From contig JADFSP010000006.1 of assembly GCA_022560695.1 (NCBI GenBank), positions 1 to 64,000 on the forward strand: 64,000 nucleotides of DNA. Reading direction: 5' to 3'. Positions 1-8,283 of the stretch are shown piece by piece. The stretch is from Pseudomonadota bacterium (GTDB taxonomy: Bacteria; Pseudomonadota; Gammaproteobacteria; Steroidobacterales; Woeseiaceae). Position 1 is the stretch's first letter, and every line of letters begins with the position of its first letter. Position numbers and translations under genes: made by a program. The notes under the pieces are model-generated. The model did not search any database. It saw only the letters and a list, made by a program, of their open reading frames with translations, and was not told the DNA's origin.

Positions 1-235
1 ATGACAATGATTGCGGCTACTGTTTGAGCCGAGCGGAGCACGGCAAATTTGGCATAAGCGGCAATTCGTACTCAACGGCGCTTTGGCAAGCAGCCCGAAT
101 GGCGGTTTGCTGAAATTGGCTTGGTTTTGGCGTACCATCGCCCTGTTCCTCCTTAGCGCGTATCCGATTCGTCCTCGGTGCGCGCTTCCTTCTTTGTGGA
201 GCTGCGCGACGCGCTGTTATGGTTAGTGATAACCG
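1..235. other. Left edge, no supported gene
   Basis: No open frame here has a convincing start signal or a recognisable product. The segment lies beyond the AlpA-like gene and probably belongs to the interior or far end of the integrative element whose integrase sits at 1326-2561. The other attachment site of that element is not visible in the window. Confidence 0.4.
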
Positions 236-469
236 CTAAGCGGCCTCCGATTGATTAACGTCTTGATATGCGTCGCCAACCGGCAATGCATCAATCCATG
301 ATTGAACGACGCTTGCGCGCCATGCGACACGATGCTCAGTAATTTGTACTGGCGGCGGGAACTGACCAGCTTTTACCAGTTCCTTGAACTTGGTAGCACC
401 GAGCGTGATAGCGCGCAGCACATCGGCACGAGTCAGTAGCGGGTCATTGAGTGGCGCATTACTGTTCAT
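236..469 (-). CDS. AlpA-family phage/island regulator
   Basis: A 77-residue helix-turn-helix protein of the AlpA type. What is seen: a central pattern LTRADVLRAITLGATKFK, then a short wing with GQFPPPVQI and a WRASVVQSWI ending, which is the usual AlpA layout (MerR-like HTH followed by FPxPxxL and WxxxxVxxWI). AlpA-family proteins activate integrase or excision genes in P4-like elements. It lies two genes beyond a P4-type integrase on the same strand, which fits a role in controlling excision of that element. The start is ATG at 469. Family assignment is good; the regulatory target is inferred from context. Confidence 0.75.
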   Translation of the reverse strand: MNSNAPLNDPLLTRADVLRAITLGATKFKELVKAGQFPPPVQITEHRVAWRASVVQSWIDALPVGDAYQDVNQSEAA

Positions 470-560
470 ACACCTTGCTTAACAGAAAGGTGGGGCATCT
501 TGCGAGGGGTAGCAATCGGACAAAAGAAAATGTCCGATTCAAGGAAAATAGAGAAAGTAA

Positions 561-1229
561 CTACTTGGGTTTCGACAGATTAACGAGTGGCAAATGTCTG
601 CTGTTGTCCGGCTTGTCCGGCTTGTCCGATTGAAACTGCGCTAATGCCGTTTTGTATTCCTGACTTTCCAGAAGATCGCCGCCGGCTCTTTGATTAATAG
701 CCTTGATTAAGCTGCTATCTTGGATAATTTTCAAACAACAATTCTGGTAGTTTAATGAATCATTACGCATAAAAATGACTACATCTTGCGTCGAATGAGC
801 TGGGCGTCCCTTGTGTAGCATAAGTTTCGCTGCGCGCATGGCTTCTGCTCGCTGGCGTTCTGGTTTCGGTATTTTTTTCTTTCTCTGCTTAACCTTCGAC
901 TTGATTGGCTGCCAAGCTGGCGGCGCTTTTATCTCCATCAGTTCTAGCCATTTCAGCCATACCGCAGGGGAAAATACGGTGCAGTACATATCGTCATACC
1001 GCAGTGCATCAGAGTTAGCCCATGACCCGGCGAGTTCGGAAATCTCCTTGAATCGAGCTTTTATGATGCTGTTGCTATGAATGCTAGTGTCAGGCTCAAC
1101 ACCTATTGTTAGGTAAGTGCCCTGCGTAATCGTTATCGTCCGCATCAAATTCCAATGCAAATAATTAGCCCGCCAGTTCGGCGGGATATGAAATGTTTTT
1201 TCGGTTTCTTTCTCGATTTCTTTGGTCAC
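561..1229 (-). CDS. Hypothetical island protein, 222 aa
   Basis: I do not recognise a family. The 222-residue product is hydrophilic with a lysine/arginine-rich middle (about residues 105-135, KSKVKQRKKKIPKPERQR) and no membrane segment or signal peptide. A GTG start at 1229 is preceded by a GAAGGGG purine run at good spacing. The C-terminal DKPDKPDN stretch is encoded by a triple GGCTTGTCC direct repeat at 607-631. It sits between the integrase and the AlpA-like regulator, so it is probably an element-maintenance or regulatory gene. Function unknown. Confidence 0.55.
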   Translation of the reverse strand: MTKEIEKETEKTFHIPPNWRANYLHWNLMRTITITQGTYLTIGVEPDTSIHSNSIIKARFKEISELAGSWANSDALRYDDMYCTVFSPAVWLKWLELMEIKAPPAWQPIKSKVKQRKKKIPKPERQRAEAMRAAKLMLHKGRPAHSTQDVVIFMRNDSLNYQNCCLKIIQDSSLIKAINQRAGGDLLESQEYKTALAQFQSDKPDKPDNSRHLPLVNLSKPK

Positions 1230-1259
1230 GCGACGCCCCTTCTAGCGCCCTTCGTAAGA

Positions 1260-1316
1260 CCCAGGGCAGGTCAGCGAAAGTGGCTGACTTTTCGGGTACG
1301 CATCCCTAGCCCTGGG
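1260..1316. promoter_or_regulatory. Nested inverted-repeat element (possible structured leader or terminator)
   Basis: Outer arms CCCAGGGC (1260-1267) and GCCCTGGG (1309-1316) pair perfectly. They enclose a second perfect hairpin, GTCAGC (1270-1275) with GCTGAC (1283-1288), and a GGG...CCC stem at 1294-1306. Together they could form a three-way junction. It lies between the integrase stop and the start of the 222-aa gene, so a minus-strand transcript would carry it as a leader. On the plus strand the outer stem is followed by a TTTTT run, so it could instead be a terminator for plus-strand transcription. Confidence 0.45.
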
Positions 1317-1325
1317 GTTTTTAAT

Positions 1326-2561
1326 TTAGCCAGTTTTGAGTTCGATTACCTTGGCTCTCTTGCCGCTGATGATGCTCTCTAGTTTCCGGCTCCAAGCGTT
1401 CAGTGCTTTGCGTTTTTCCTGATCGTAGCTGTATCGGTCATACACAGCGGTTATGCTTGTCTCAACGTGATTCAATATCTTGCCGACCGTCAACCTGGGC
1501 GTTCCCATGCTCGCCATGTGGGATGCCGCTGTGCGTCGCAAATCGTGCGGTACAAAAGACGGGATACCGAACGCTGTTCGATTGATCCGCACAGCCCGAT
1601 TTACTGCGTCAGTGCAAATATGTCCACATTGCCCGTAGCTCGGGAACAGATATTCATCATCATCCGAAGCCTTTTCAATTGTCTTGAACAACTTGCAGGC
1701 CGGGGTCGACAGCGGTACACGATGTGGAAGTTTATTCTTGGCCCGGCTTTCTGGGATAGTCCACCAGCCCGAAGATAGATCGAGATGTGACCATTCCACT
1801 GATATGACCTCGCCGGGACGCTGGGCCGTTAGCAACATAATTTTCAGGATCAGCCGAATAGACGGGACTATTTTCATACCGTCATCATCAAGCGCCAGCC
1901 AGAAGGTTTTGATTTCGTCCGCTGTCAGGCATCTGTCGCGCTGGCGTTCCTTACTTGGTGCCTGCAGCGCCTCACAGGGATTGTGTGGCACAAGGTCTCT
2001 GGTTATCCCGAAACGGAACATCTTCCGCACAACGGCGAAAGTCCGATTGGCTGCAATTGGCGAGCCACGCTCGACTATTGCATCAAGAATCTGAATTACA
2101 TCCCGGCGTGTAACGCTGGCGATCTTCTTGTGACCGATCAGCGGCAGGACATCGGCATTCAATTGTCGCTCATCTTCACGCCATGACCGCTTACGCGGCT
2201 TTGCCCACTTCTCAAGGAATTCGTCGGCCAGATCATTCACGGTTGGTGCTTCTCGATCTGCGCTCCGCGTCTTGACCAGCAGGGCGCCAGGGTCTTTGCC
2301 TTCTTCTTCAAGCAGCTCCTGCGCCTTGGCCTGCCGGGCTCTGGCATTGGTCAGGGATAGCGCCGGATAGCGACCGAAGGTAATGCGCCGGGGGCGGCCC
2401 TCGTATCGGTACAGCCAGAAAAACGACTTGCGCCCCTCAGGGGACACGCGGACGCCGAAACCGGGTGTCAGGCTATCCCAACACTCGTACCGCTCCGCTT
2501 GTGGCTTCAGCAGCTTCACGTCGCGATCTGTGCGGAAATTGTGCTTCCTTTTAGTGGCCAT
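1326..2561 (-). CDS. P4-type tyrosine recombinase (integrase)
   Basis: Site-specific recombinase of 411 residues, a normal P4-integrase length. The N-terminal DUF4102-like arm-binding domain (about 10-95) shows the GFGVRVSPEGRKSFFW pattern with a following RRITFGRYPALSL. A SAM-like core-binding domain follows, then the catalytic domain from about 205. There the first arginine is in TAQRPGEV, the HxxR box is HDLRRT, and the nucleophile tyrosine is in the TAVYDRYSYD region. It is the outermost recognisable gene of an island that continues left. Bases 2562-2779 hold no tRNA that would serve as attachment site; they contain only a short GCCCGAC/GTCGGGC hairpin at 2704-2722. Confidence 0.9.
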   Translation of the reverse strand: MATKRKHNFRTDRDVKLLKPQAERYECWDSLTPGFGVRVSPEGRKSFFWLYRYEGRPRRITFGRYPALSLTNARARQAKAQELLEEEGKDPGALLVKTRSADREAPTVNDLADEFLEKWAKPRKRSWREDERQLNADVLPLIGHKKIASVTRRDVIQILDAIVERGSPIAANRTFAVVRKMFRFGITRDLVPHNPCEALQAPSKERQRDRCLTADEIKTFWLALDDDGMKIVPSIRLILKIMLLTAQRPGEVISVEWSHLDLSSGWWTIPESRAKNKLPHRVPLSTPACKLFKTIEKASDDDEYLFPSYGQCGHICTDAVNRAVRINRTAFGIPSFVPHDLRRTAASHMASMGTPRLTVGKILNHVETSITAVYDRYSYDQEKRKALNAWSRKLESIISGKRAKVIELKTG

Positions 2562-2779
2562 TTGCTACCCCAGCGCTGTATGGGTAGCAGTTTACACCGC
2601 CCGTCAGCGACTCGCAACGACCACCAACGACGAATTATCAGCAGAATATGTAGGGTTCTGCAAGACTTGGAATGCTAGAGATGGTGTAGTTTCTGACCAC
2701 CGCGCCCGACATATCGTCGGGCCCTTCGACATCCGCGAACAGTGATAGTTGGGTCGCTGCGCTCTGCACAGCCCCGATT

Positions 2780-3496
2780 TTACGGACGTTTGCCGCGAAA
2801 GCGAACCGCGTTGTCCATCGTCATCACGCCCTCGACGCCGCCAACCTCGGCTGATTCGCTGATATAGAGTTCGACTTCGCGCTCGAGCCTGATTGCGCCC
2901 TCGACGCGAGAACCCGGGCCAATCACGATTCTGGGCTTGCGCTGCTTTCCCCAATTCCAGCCGCCCGGTTTTCGGACAATGATGTCGCCCCTGACGACCG
3001 CGCCATCGGCGAGTTCAACATCGCCACCCACCGTCGATACGTCGCCGCCGACCTGGCTACCCGTCAACTCGATCCGACCATTGATATTGCCGACGTCGCT
3101 GGCAACGGAGCTACCCTTGCCGACATCGATGCGACCGTTCACGGTTTCAACGCTGCCATCGACAGTCGTACCTGCGCCAACACGAATCGATCCGTTGACG
3201 GTCGTCAGGTTTTTGCTGTGTACTTTTTCGGCGACACGTATGGCGCCATTTACGGTTTCTGCGTCGCCGATCCGGGCGTCATGGTCGATTCGAATGGAAC
3301 CGTTCACCGTCTCCAATGCACCCGTTACGGTCGCGCCCTGGCCGACCGAAATACTGCCATTCACTGTTGAGGCGCCGCTGGAGTCCTCGCCCGCAGCGAT
3401 ATTGACGCTCTTGTTCATACTGCCGTAGGCCGGCACTGCCAGCAGCAGCGCCAGGGCTGCCCCCGTAACAGCGCATCTGTTCACTAACATCATCAT
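2780..3496 (-). CDS. Secreted VNG-repeat beta-helix protein
   Basis: A 238-residue exported protein. I chose the ATG at 3496 because a hydrophobic signal peptide (CAVTGAALALLLAVPAYG) starts right after it; a longer frame begins at 3568. The mature part is a run of about nine units of roughly 20 residues, each with a core like TVNGSIRV or NINGRIEL. This resembles the repeats of bactofilin-like and polymer-forming beta-helices, but with a signal peptide and no cytoplasmic context. A basic C-terminal segment (KPGGWNWGKQRKPRIVI) interrupts the repeat. Function unknown; a periplasmic or surface solenoid is inferred. Confidence 0.7.
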   Translation of the reverse strand: MMMLVNRCAVTGAALALLLAVPAYGSMNKSVNIAAGEDSSGASTVNGSISVGQGATVTGALETVNGSIRIDHDARIGDAETVNGAIRVAEKVHSKNLTTVNGSIRVGAGTTVDGSVETVNGRIDVGKGSSVASDVGNINGRIELTGSQVGGDVSTVGGDVELADGAVVRGDIIVRKPGGWNWGKQRKPRIVIGPGSRVEGAIRLEREVELYISESAEVGGVEGVMTMDNAVRFRGKRP

Positions 3497-3657
3497 GATC
3501 GGATATCCCGTTTGAACGTTGTATGTATTTGATACCGCGCGCGACACTTTGGTTGCAAGACACGCCATTGCTGGCCGTTTTGCCGGCCATTCGCTAATCT
3601 ATCTCCCTGGTCCATTTCCTTCGTCCGTCATCCCTGGCGGCACATTTTAGTTTACCC

Positions 3658-4542
3658 ATGCGGACAGCCCTCGAAGCCCGACACCTGACAAAGCAGTATC
3701 CCGGCGTGCTTGCTGTTGACGACGTGAGCTTTGCGGTGCCCGAAGGCAGCTGTTTCGGCCTGCTCGGCCCCAATGGCGCTGGCAAGACTACAACGGTCGA
3801 AATCATCGAGGGCGTGGCCACAGCGACGTCGGGAGAGATTTACTACTTCGGGGAACTGGCCGGCAGCAGGTTTCGGCAGGAAATCGGCATCCAGTTCCAG
3901 AATACTGCCCTGCAGGATTTCCTGAGCGTTCGTGAGACGCTGCAAATGTTTCAGAATTTGTACAACCGCCGCGCCAATCTCGATCGAATCATCGAGGACT
4001 GTTCACTTGGTGAATTACTGCAGCGCGATAATCGAAAATTGTCTGGCGGTCAAAGACAGCGCCTGTTGCTCGCCGTCGCACTTGTCAATCGCCCAAAGCT
4101 CATATTCCTTGACGAGCCGACTACCGGGCTCGACCCACAGGCCCGCCGAAATTTCTGGGAGCTCATACAGCGCATTCTGGCCGACGGCGCGACAGTCATT
4201 CTCACCACGCATTACATGGACGAAGCGCAAGTTCTATGTGACGAAATCGCTATCATGGACGTCGGCAAGATCATCTTACAGGGCGCGCCGGACACCTTGC
4301 TGCAGGAACGTTACCAGGGTCTGATCATCGAACTGCCCATCGCAGATCTGAGCGGCGACCTGGCTGCGATCGAGCACCGCGTCATCGATAATCTGGGCGT
4401 CGTCGAAATCGTATCGGACGATATCGCCGCGAGCCTCAAGGAATTATCGTCACATGTGACCGGCTTGAATCGCATCAAGATTCGCCAGCCCACGCTCGAA
4501 GACCTTTTTCTTGATCTGACCGGTCATTCCCTGCGCGCCTGA
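3658..4542 (+). CDS. ABC transporter ATP-binding protein
   Basis: The 294-residue nucleotide-binding subunit of an ABC-2 type exporter. Motifs are clear: Walker A GPNGAGKTT near residue 38, signature LSGGQRQR near 127, and Walker B LIFLDEPTTGLD near 147. The H-loop is in TTHYMDEA. The C-terminal 80 residues form the divergent domain found in drug, lipid and Nod-factor exporters. It is followed after 15 bp by the permease gene, so the two form one transporter. Substrate cannot be read from sequence. No strong Shine-Dalgarno precedes the ATG. Confidence 0.9.
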   Translation: MRTALEARHLTKQYPGVLAVDDVSFAVPEGSCFGLLGPNGAGKTTTVEIIEGVATATSGEIYYFGELAGSRFRQEIGIQFQNTALQDFLSVRETLQMFQNLYNRRANLDRIIEDCSLGELLQRDNRKLSGGQRQRLLLAVALVNRPKLIFLDEPTTGLDPQARRNFWELIQRILADGATVILTTHYMDEAQVLCDEIAIMDVGKIILQGAPDTLLQERYQGLIIELPIADLSGDLAAIEHRVIDNLGVVEIVSDDIAASLKELSSHVTGLNRIKIRQPTLEDLFLDLTGHSLRA

Positions 4543-4557
4543 AAGCGACCACCGATC

Positions 4558-5583
4558 ATGCTGCAAAGAATCTACGCAATCTTCCGTGCCCGCAACCTGG
4601 AGTTTCTGCGAGATCGCGCCGCACTTTCGTGGAACTTGATCCTGCCCGTGTTGCTGATGTTTGGCCTGGCGTTCATATTCGGCGGCGGTGGGCGCAACGA
4701 GTACACGGTTGGCGTGCTGCAAGAAGGAAGCGAACTGATCCTCGACCAGCACCCGTTCCTCAAGACGCGCTATGTGAAATTTGTCGCCATCAATGATCGG
4801 GAAGCGGGATTTCGCAAGGTGTCCCGGCACCAACTGGATCTGCTGCTGCAACTTGAGGGAGACAGGCAGTATTGGGTCAATCCCGATTCACCTAAGGGGT
4901 ATTTCGCCGAGCTTGCACTGCTGCAGTCGGACACTGCCGGCAGCAGTAACATCAGGAAATCGCAAATATCCGGCGAGGCAATTCGTTACGTAGACTGGGT
5001 ATTGCCCGGTATTCTTGGCATGAACATGATGTTCAGCTGTCTTTTCGGTGTGGGATATGTCGTTGTACGCTATCGCAAGAACGGCTTCTTGAAGCGTCTG
5101 CGGGCAACACCACTGCGCCCCATTGAATTTATTGTGGCCCAGGTCGCATCGCGCATGGTGCTGATCATGACAATCACGATTGTCGTCTATGCCGGAACAC
5201 ACGTGTTGCTCGACACGCGCATGGAGGGAAATTACCTGACCTTGTTGCTCATTGCCGCGGTGGGCGCGGTGTCGATGATATCGCTCGGCGTGGTCGTTGC
5301 CGCGCGCGTCACCAGCGAGGAACTCGCGGGCGGCCTGCTCAACTTGATCAACTGGCCAATGATGTTGCTATCCGGGGTCTGGTTTTCACTAGAGGGCGCC
5401 GGGGCAGTCGTGCAACAAGCCGCAAATATTTTTCCGCTGACCCATGTTCTGAAATCTGCGCGAGCTGTAATGCTCGATGGCGCTACCCTGTTCGATGTCG
5501 CACCGAGCCTGCTGGCCATGACCGCCATGAGTGTCATTTTCCTCGCGCTCGGGGCACGGTTTTTTCGCTGGTCACAATACTGA
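4558..5583 (+). CDS. ABC-2 type transporter permease
   Basis: The 341-residue membrane subunit partner of the upstream ATPase. There is one N-terminal membrane segment (about 20-42), then a soluble loop of about 110 residues, then five hydrophobic segments from about 155 to the end. This is the layout of the ABC2_membrane family. The stretch GAVSMISLGVVVAARVTSEELAG and the following GGLLNLINWPMMLLSGVWF match the conserved ABC-2 signature region. Its stop codon overlaps the start of tatD (TGATG), so translation is probably coupled. Confidence 0.88.
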   Translation: MLQRIYAIFRARNLEFLRDRAALSWNLILPVLLMFGLAFIFGGGGRNEYTVGVLQEGSELILDQHPFLKTRYVKFVAINDREAGFRKVSRHQLDLLLQLEGDRQYWVNPDSPKGYFAELALLQSDTAGSSNIRKSQISGEAIRYVDWVLPGILGMNMMFSCLFGVGYVVVRYRKNGFLKRLRATPLRPIEFIVAQVASRMVLIMTITIVVYAGTHVLLDTRMEGNYLTLLLIAAVGAVSMISLGVVVAARVTSEELAGGLLNLINWPMMLLSGVWFSLEGAGAVVQQAANIFPLTHVLKSARAVMLDGATLFDVAPSLLAMTAMSVIFLALGARFFRWSQY

Positions 5584-6377
5584 TGCCACACCCTCTCATC
5601 GATATTGGCGTCAATCTCAGTCATAACAACTTCGATGAAGATCGCGACGCCGTCATGAAACGTGCGGCCACTGCGGGCGTCACCAGGATGATCGTCACTG
5701 GCAGCAGTGACGAAAGCAACGAGGCGGCACTAAGGCTTGCTGAATCCCACCGTAGCGTTTTGTATGCAACCGCGGGAGTGCATCCTCACCATGCCTCGGA
5801 CTATGACAATGCCACTGACGCCCGGATACGCGAACTTGCCGCGAGAGACGCCGTTGTCGCGATCGGCGAATGTGGGCTGGACTATTGCCGTAACTTCTCT
5901 CCTCGTGATGCGCAATTGGCCGCATTTCAGGCACAGCTCGAAATCGCTGCAGACAAAGGAATGCCCGTGTTCCTGCATCAGCGGGACGCACACGACGATT
6001 TCATTGAGATCCTCGAGCCGATGTTGCCGCGATTGCCGCGTGCGGTTGCGCACTGCTTTACGGGCGAAGGAGAATCACTGCGGCAATATCTTGCTATGGA
6101 TCTCTACATCGGCATCACGGGTTGGATCTGTGATGAACGGCGTGGCATGCATCTGCAGGACATCGCATCGATCATTCCGGACGATCGCCTGATGATAGAA
6201 ACCGACGCGCCTTATCTTCTGCCCCGAACATTGGAGCCGAAACCGAGATCGCGCCGTAACGAACCCGCCTTTTTGACAGAGGTACTACGTGTCGTCGCGG
6301 AGGCCCGTGGCCAGTCACGCGAGCATGTCGCCCGCATCACGACCGACAATGCGATGTCTTTTTTCGACCTCGGCTAG
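5583..6377 (+). CDS. tatD: TatD-family metal-dependent deoxyribonuclease
   Basis: A 264-residue TIM-barrel hydrolase. The N-terminal metal site appears as LIDIGVNLSHNNFDEDRD. Further ligands are GVHPHHA, AIGECGLDY, FLHQRDA, AHCFTGE and IETDAPYL, all in the order expected for TatD. The family consists of 3'-5' exonucleases acting on DNA or RNA and contributing to repair of oxidative damage. INVNLxH-type starts separate TatD from YcfH and YjjV, and the ASVIPDDRLMIETDAPYLLPR stretch also suits TatD. It overlaps the ABC permease by one base, an association that need not be functional. Confidence 0.88.
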   Translation: MPHPLIDIGVNLSHNNFDEDRDAVMKRAATAGVTRMIVTGSSDESNEAALRLAESHRSVLYATAGVHPHHASDYDNATDARIRELAARDAVVAIGECGLDYCRNFSPRDAQLAAFQAQLEIAADKGMPVFLHQRDAHDDFIEILEPMLPRLPRAVAHCFTGEGESLRQYLAMDLYIGITGWICDERRGMHLQDIASIIPDDRLMIETDAPYLLPRTLEPKPRSRRNEPAFLTEVLRVVAEARGQSREHVARITTDNAMSFFDLG

Positions 6378-6381
6378 CGTA

Positions 6382-7035
6382 TCAGTCGCTCACGAAACCG
6401 ACTTTCTTGTGCTGGCCATCGCAGAACGGCTTGTTGTTTGAAGCACCGCAACGGCATAACGCGACCTTGCTGCCCTGCCATGTGGCCCTGCCGCTGCTGC
6501 TGGAGATCGTGACATTGCCCTGCAACATCAGTGGTCCGTCCCTGACCGGCCGTACCTGAAGTGGACCACCTCGCTCCCCATCGGCGCGTCCGGTCTCGCC
6601 AACGGCGCCATAATCGCGAAAGCCGTGCTTCTCGTGCGAGTTGTCGCAGTACGGCTTGTTCCCGGATTCTCCGCAGCGGCAAAGCGCCGCCCGGTACTTC
6701 AGGCCCGGCGCATTCGCCGGAGCGCCATCGATATCGAGATTTCCACGCACGAAAAGCGGCCCGTTGTAGGCGACATGCACAGTATTGATCACGTCGGCTT
6801 GCTCGACATGCGAGCCATCCGCAAATTCGACAGACAGCGCTCCGGTTGGACAACGCAGCACGACGTCGTCGACTTCGTCGTCGGTGGCTTTGTCAGGCTG
6901 ACACCAGGGCTTGCGGCCACCGACAAACAGATCGCCCTGCGCACGACCGCATTCACCCATGTGGATGCACAGGCGACCGTGCCATGCCACGGTCGCACGA
7001 TCGCCCGAATATTTGATAACTTTGTCGTCGCCCAT
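6382..7035 (-). CDS. CDGSH iron-sulfur protein with N-terminal 4Fe-4S-like domain
   Basis: A 217-residue soluble iron-sulfur protein. The N-terminal 75 residues hold a divergent mono-cluster ferredoxin-like domain (CIHMGECGRAQ, later RCPTGAL). Two CDGSH-type motifs follow, CRCGESGNKPYCDNSH near 140 and CRCGASNNKPFCDGQH near 196; each binds a 2Fe-2S cluster through three Cys and one His. I prefer the ATG at 7035 because GGAGAG lies about seven bases ahead of it. The role is probably electron transfer or redox sensing; partner unknown. It is convergent with tatD. Confidence 0.88.
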   Translation of the reverse strand: MGDDKVIKYSGDRATVAWHGRLCIHMGECGRAQGDLFVGGRKPWCQPDKATDDEVDDVVLRCPTGALSVEFADGSHVEQADVINTVHVAYNGPLFVRGNLDIDGAPANAPGLKYRAALCRCGESGNKPYCDNSHEKHGFRDYGAVGETGRADGERGGPLQVRPVRDGPLMLQGNVTISSSSGRATWQGSKVALCRCGASNNKPFCDGQHKKVGFVSD

Positions 7036-7067
7036 TACCACTCTCCCCGGCAGCGTGCCTTGGCGGC

Positions 7068-7604
7068 TCAGTCACGGTGATCGACAGGTAACCACATCAG
7101 CAGGTCGTCGAACACATCGTCGCCGAGCCGAAATCGGGTGGTGCCTGCTTCGACAAACCCGCATTTCCTGTAAAAGCGCAACGCCCAATCGGCATTTTCC
7201 CAGGCGCTGAGCCAGATCCCCCGAAATGACTTTTGCTTCGCGATAACAATGACGGCATTCATGATCTTCGCACCAACACCGCTGCGCTGGTGATGCGGTG
7301 ACACATACAGTTGCTGAACCTCGAGGGCGGGCTTTTCCGGCATGGCGATTGGTGCGTCACCTTTTCCGAGTTTCGCGAATCCGGCTGCCTCGCCGTCGCT
7401 TGTCGCGATCAGATAGGCCTGCCCGTCAATGCCGAGTTCCCTGGCGATCGAGGCCTCGCTGAAGTAACGCTCGACATGCTGTGCTATGGCGTCGACGTTA
7501 GCGGTGCCTTCATAGGCTGTCAGGAACGCCTGGCGTCCTACCAATGACAACGCAGCGACATCGTGCTTCGTGGCCTCACGGACTTCAATCTCGTGCGCGG
7601 TCAT
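7068..7604 (-). CDS. GNAT family N-acetyltransferase
   Basis: A 178-residue acetyl-CoA-dependent acyltransferase. The conserved motif A appears as LYVSPHHQRSGVGAKIMNAVI (about residues 98-118), the Q/RxxGxG/A loop that holds the acetyl-CoA pyrophosphate. The late motif LSAWENADWALRFYRKCGFVEAG fits the family's motif B. An AGGGTGAT purine run lies just ahead of the ATG. Substrate cannot be predicted. It lies between the CDGSH and NERD genes on the same strand. Confidence 0.87.
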   Translation of the reverse strand: MTAHEIEVREATKHDVAALSLVGRQAFLTAYEGTANVDAIAQHVERYFSEASIARELGIDGQAYLIATSDGEAAGFAKLGKGDAPIAMPEKPALEVQQLYVSPHHQRSGVGAKIMNAVIVIAKQKSFRGIWLSAWENADWALRFYRKCGFVEAGTTRFRLGDDVFDDLLMWLPVDHRD

Positions 7605-7621
7605 ATCACCCTGACAGAGTT

Positions 7622-8218
7622 CTAGTGAGGAGGTCTCGCCGGGTTCCTGCCGGCCCGTGCACTCAGCGTTCGTTGCAGCATTCGGTCCCAGTGCGGCTTG
7701 AAGGCCTCAATATTTTTCCGTGCGGCAGCCTTGTCATGTTCGCTGAACTCTTCGAGCAATTCATCGAGATTACAGACAAGCCCCGGCACGCCTTTGGTAA
7801 ACTCGCCGCCCTCGAGAAATAATACGCGGCCGGCAACCGGTACCTGATTGACGATTTGCCGCACGGCTGCAATGCGATCGTACAGCGCGGGCTGGGGGTT
7901 TGAAAACGTGTAGCGCCGATCGTCGCTGATAACCGTCCAGTCCTGCATCTTGTCGCTGCCGAAGACCGTGCCCTGCACGTCCTTGATGTGCAGGATCAGC
8001 ACGCCCTGCGATGTCAGTAACAGGTAGTCAAGCTGGATTTCGCCGTCATCACCGTTGGGAATGACCACCGCGTCAATGCGCTCGTGCGCAATTTCCTTGA
8101 GTGTTCTTTGCAACTTGTCGCCGCGCCTGCTGAACCGGTACAGCAACCACACGAACAGTAACAGGGCCAGGACGGGTAGAAACCACGGCTCCTCGATGTA
8201 TTGCAGGACTTCAGCCAT
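7622..8218 (-). CDS. NERD-domain membrane-anchored protein
   Basis: A 198-residue protein with one N-terminal membrane segment (about residues 11-26, PVLALLLFVWLLYRF). After it comes a nuclease-related (NERD) domain with the pattern IQLDYLLLTSQGVLILHIKDVQGTVFGS. NERD is a restriction-endonuclease-like fold related to Holliday-junction resolvases; some members are predicted nucleases while others have lost activity. The usual D...ExK core is seen as D...L...IKD, so activity is uncertain. It is followed by the GNAT gene 18 bp downstream. Confidence 0.75.
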   Translation of the reverse strand: MAEVLQYIEEPWFLPVLALLLFVWLLYRFSRRGDKLQRTLKEIAHERIDAVVIPNGDDGEIQLDYLLLTSQGVLILHIKDVQGTVFGSDKMQDWTVISDDRRYTFSNPQPALYDRIAAVRQIVNQVPVAGRVLFLEGGEFTKGVPGLVCNLDELLEEFSEHDKAAARKNIEAFKPHWDRMLQRTLSARAGRNPARPPH

Positions 8219-8283
8219 TGGCGCCGGCTCGCAGATTCACGACAGTCCTATTAATGTCCGCCAGGTCTGCGCGCGTCAAGACT

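Noticed and set aside
11..226. 71-aa plus-strand frame at the left edge
   Set aside because: No Shine-Dalgarno, no recognisable motif, and lies at an element border.
2604..2954. 116-aa minus-strand frame
   Set aside because: Arginine-rich, overlaps the VNG-repeat gene in another frame; no support.
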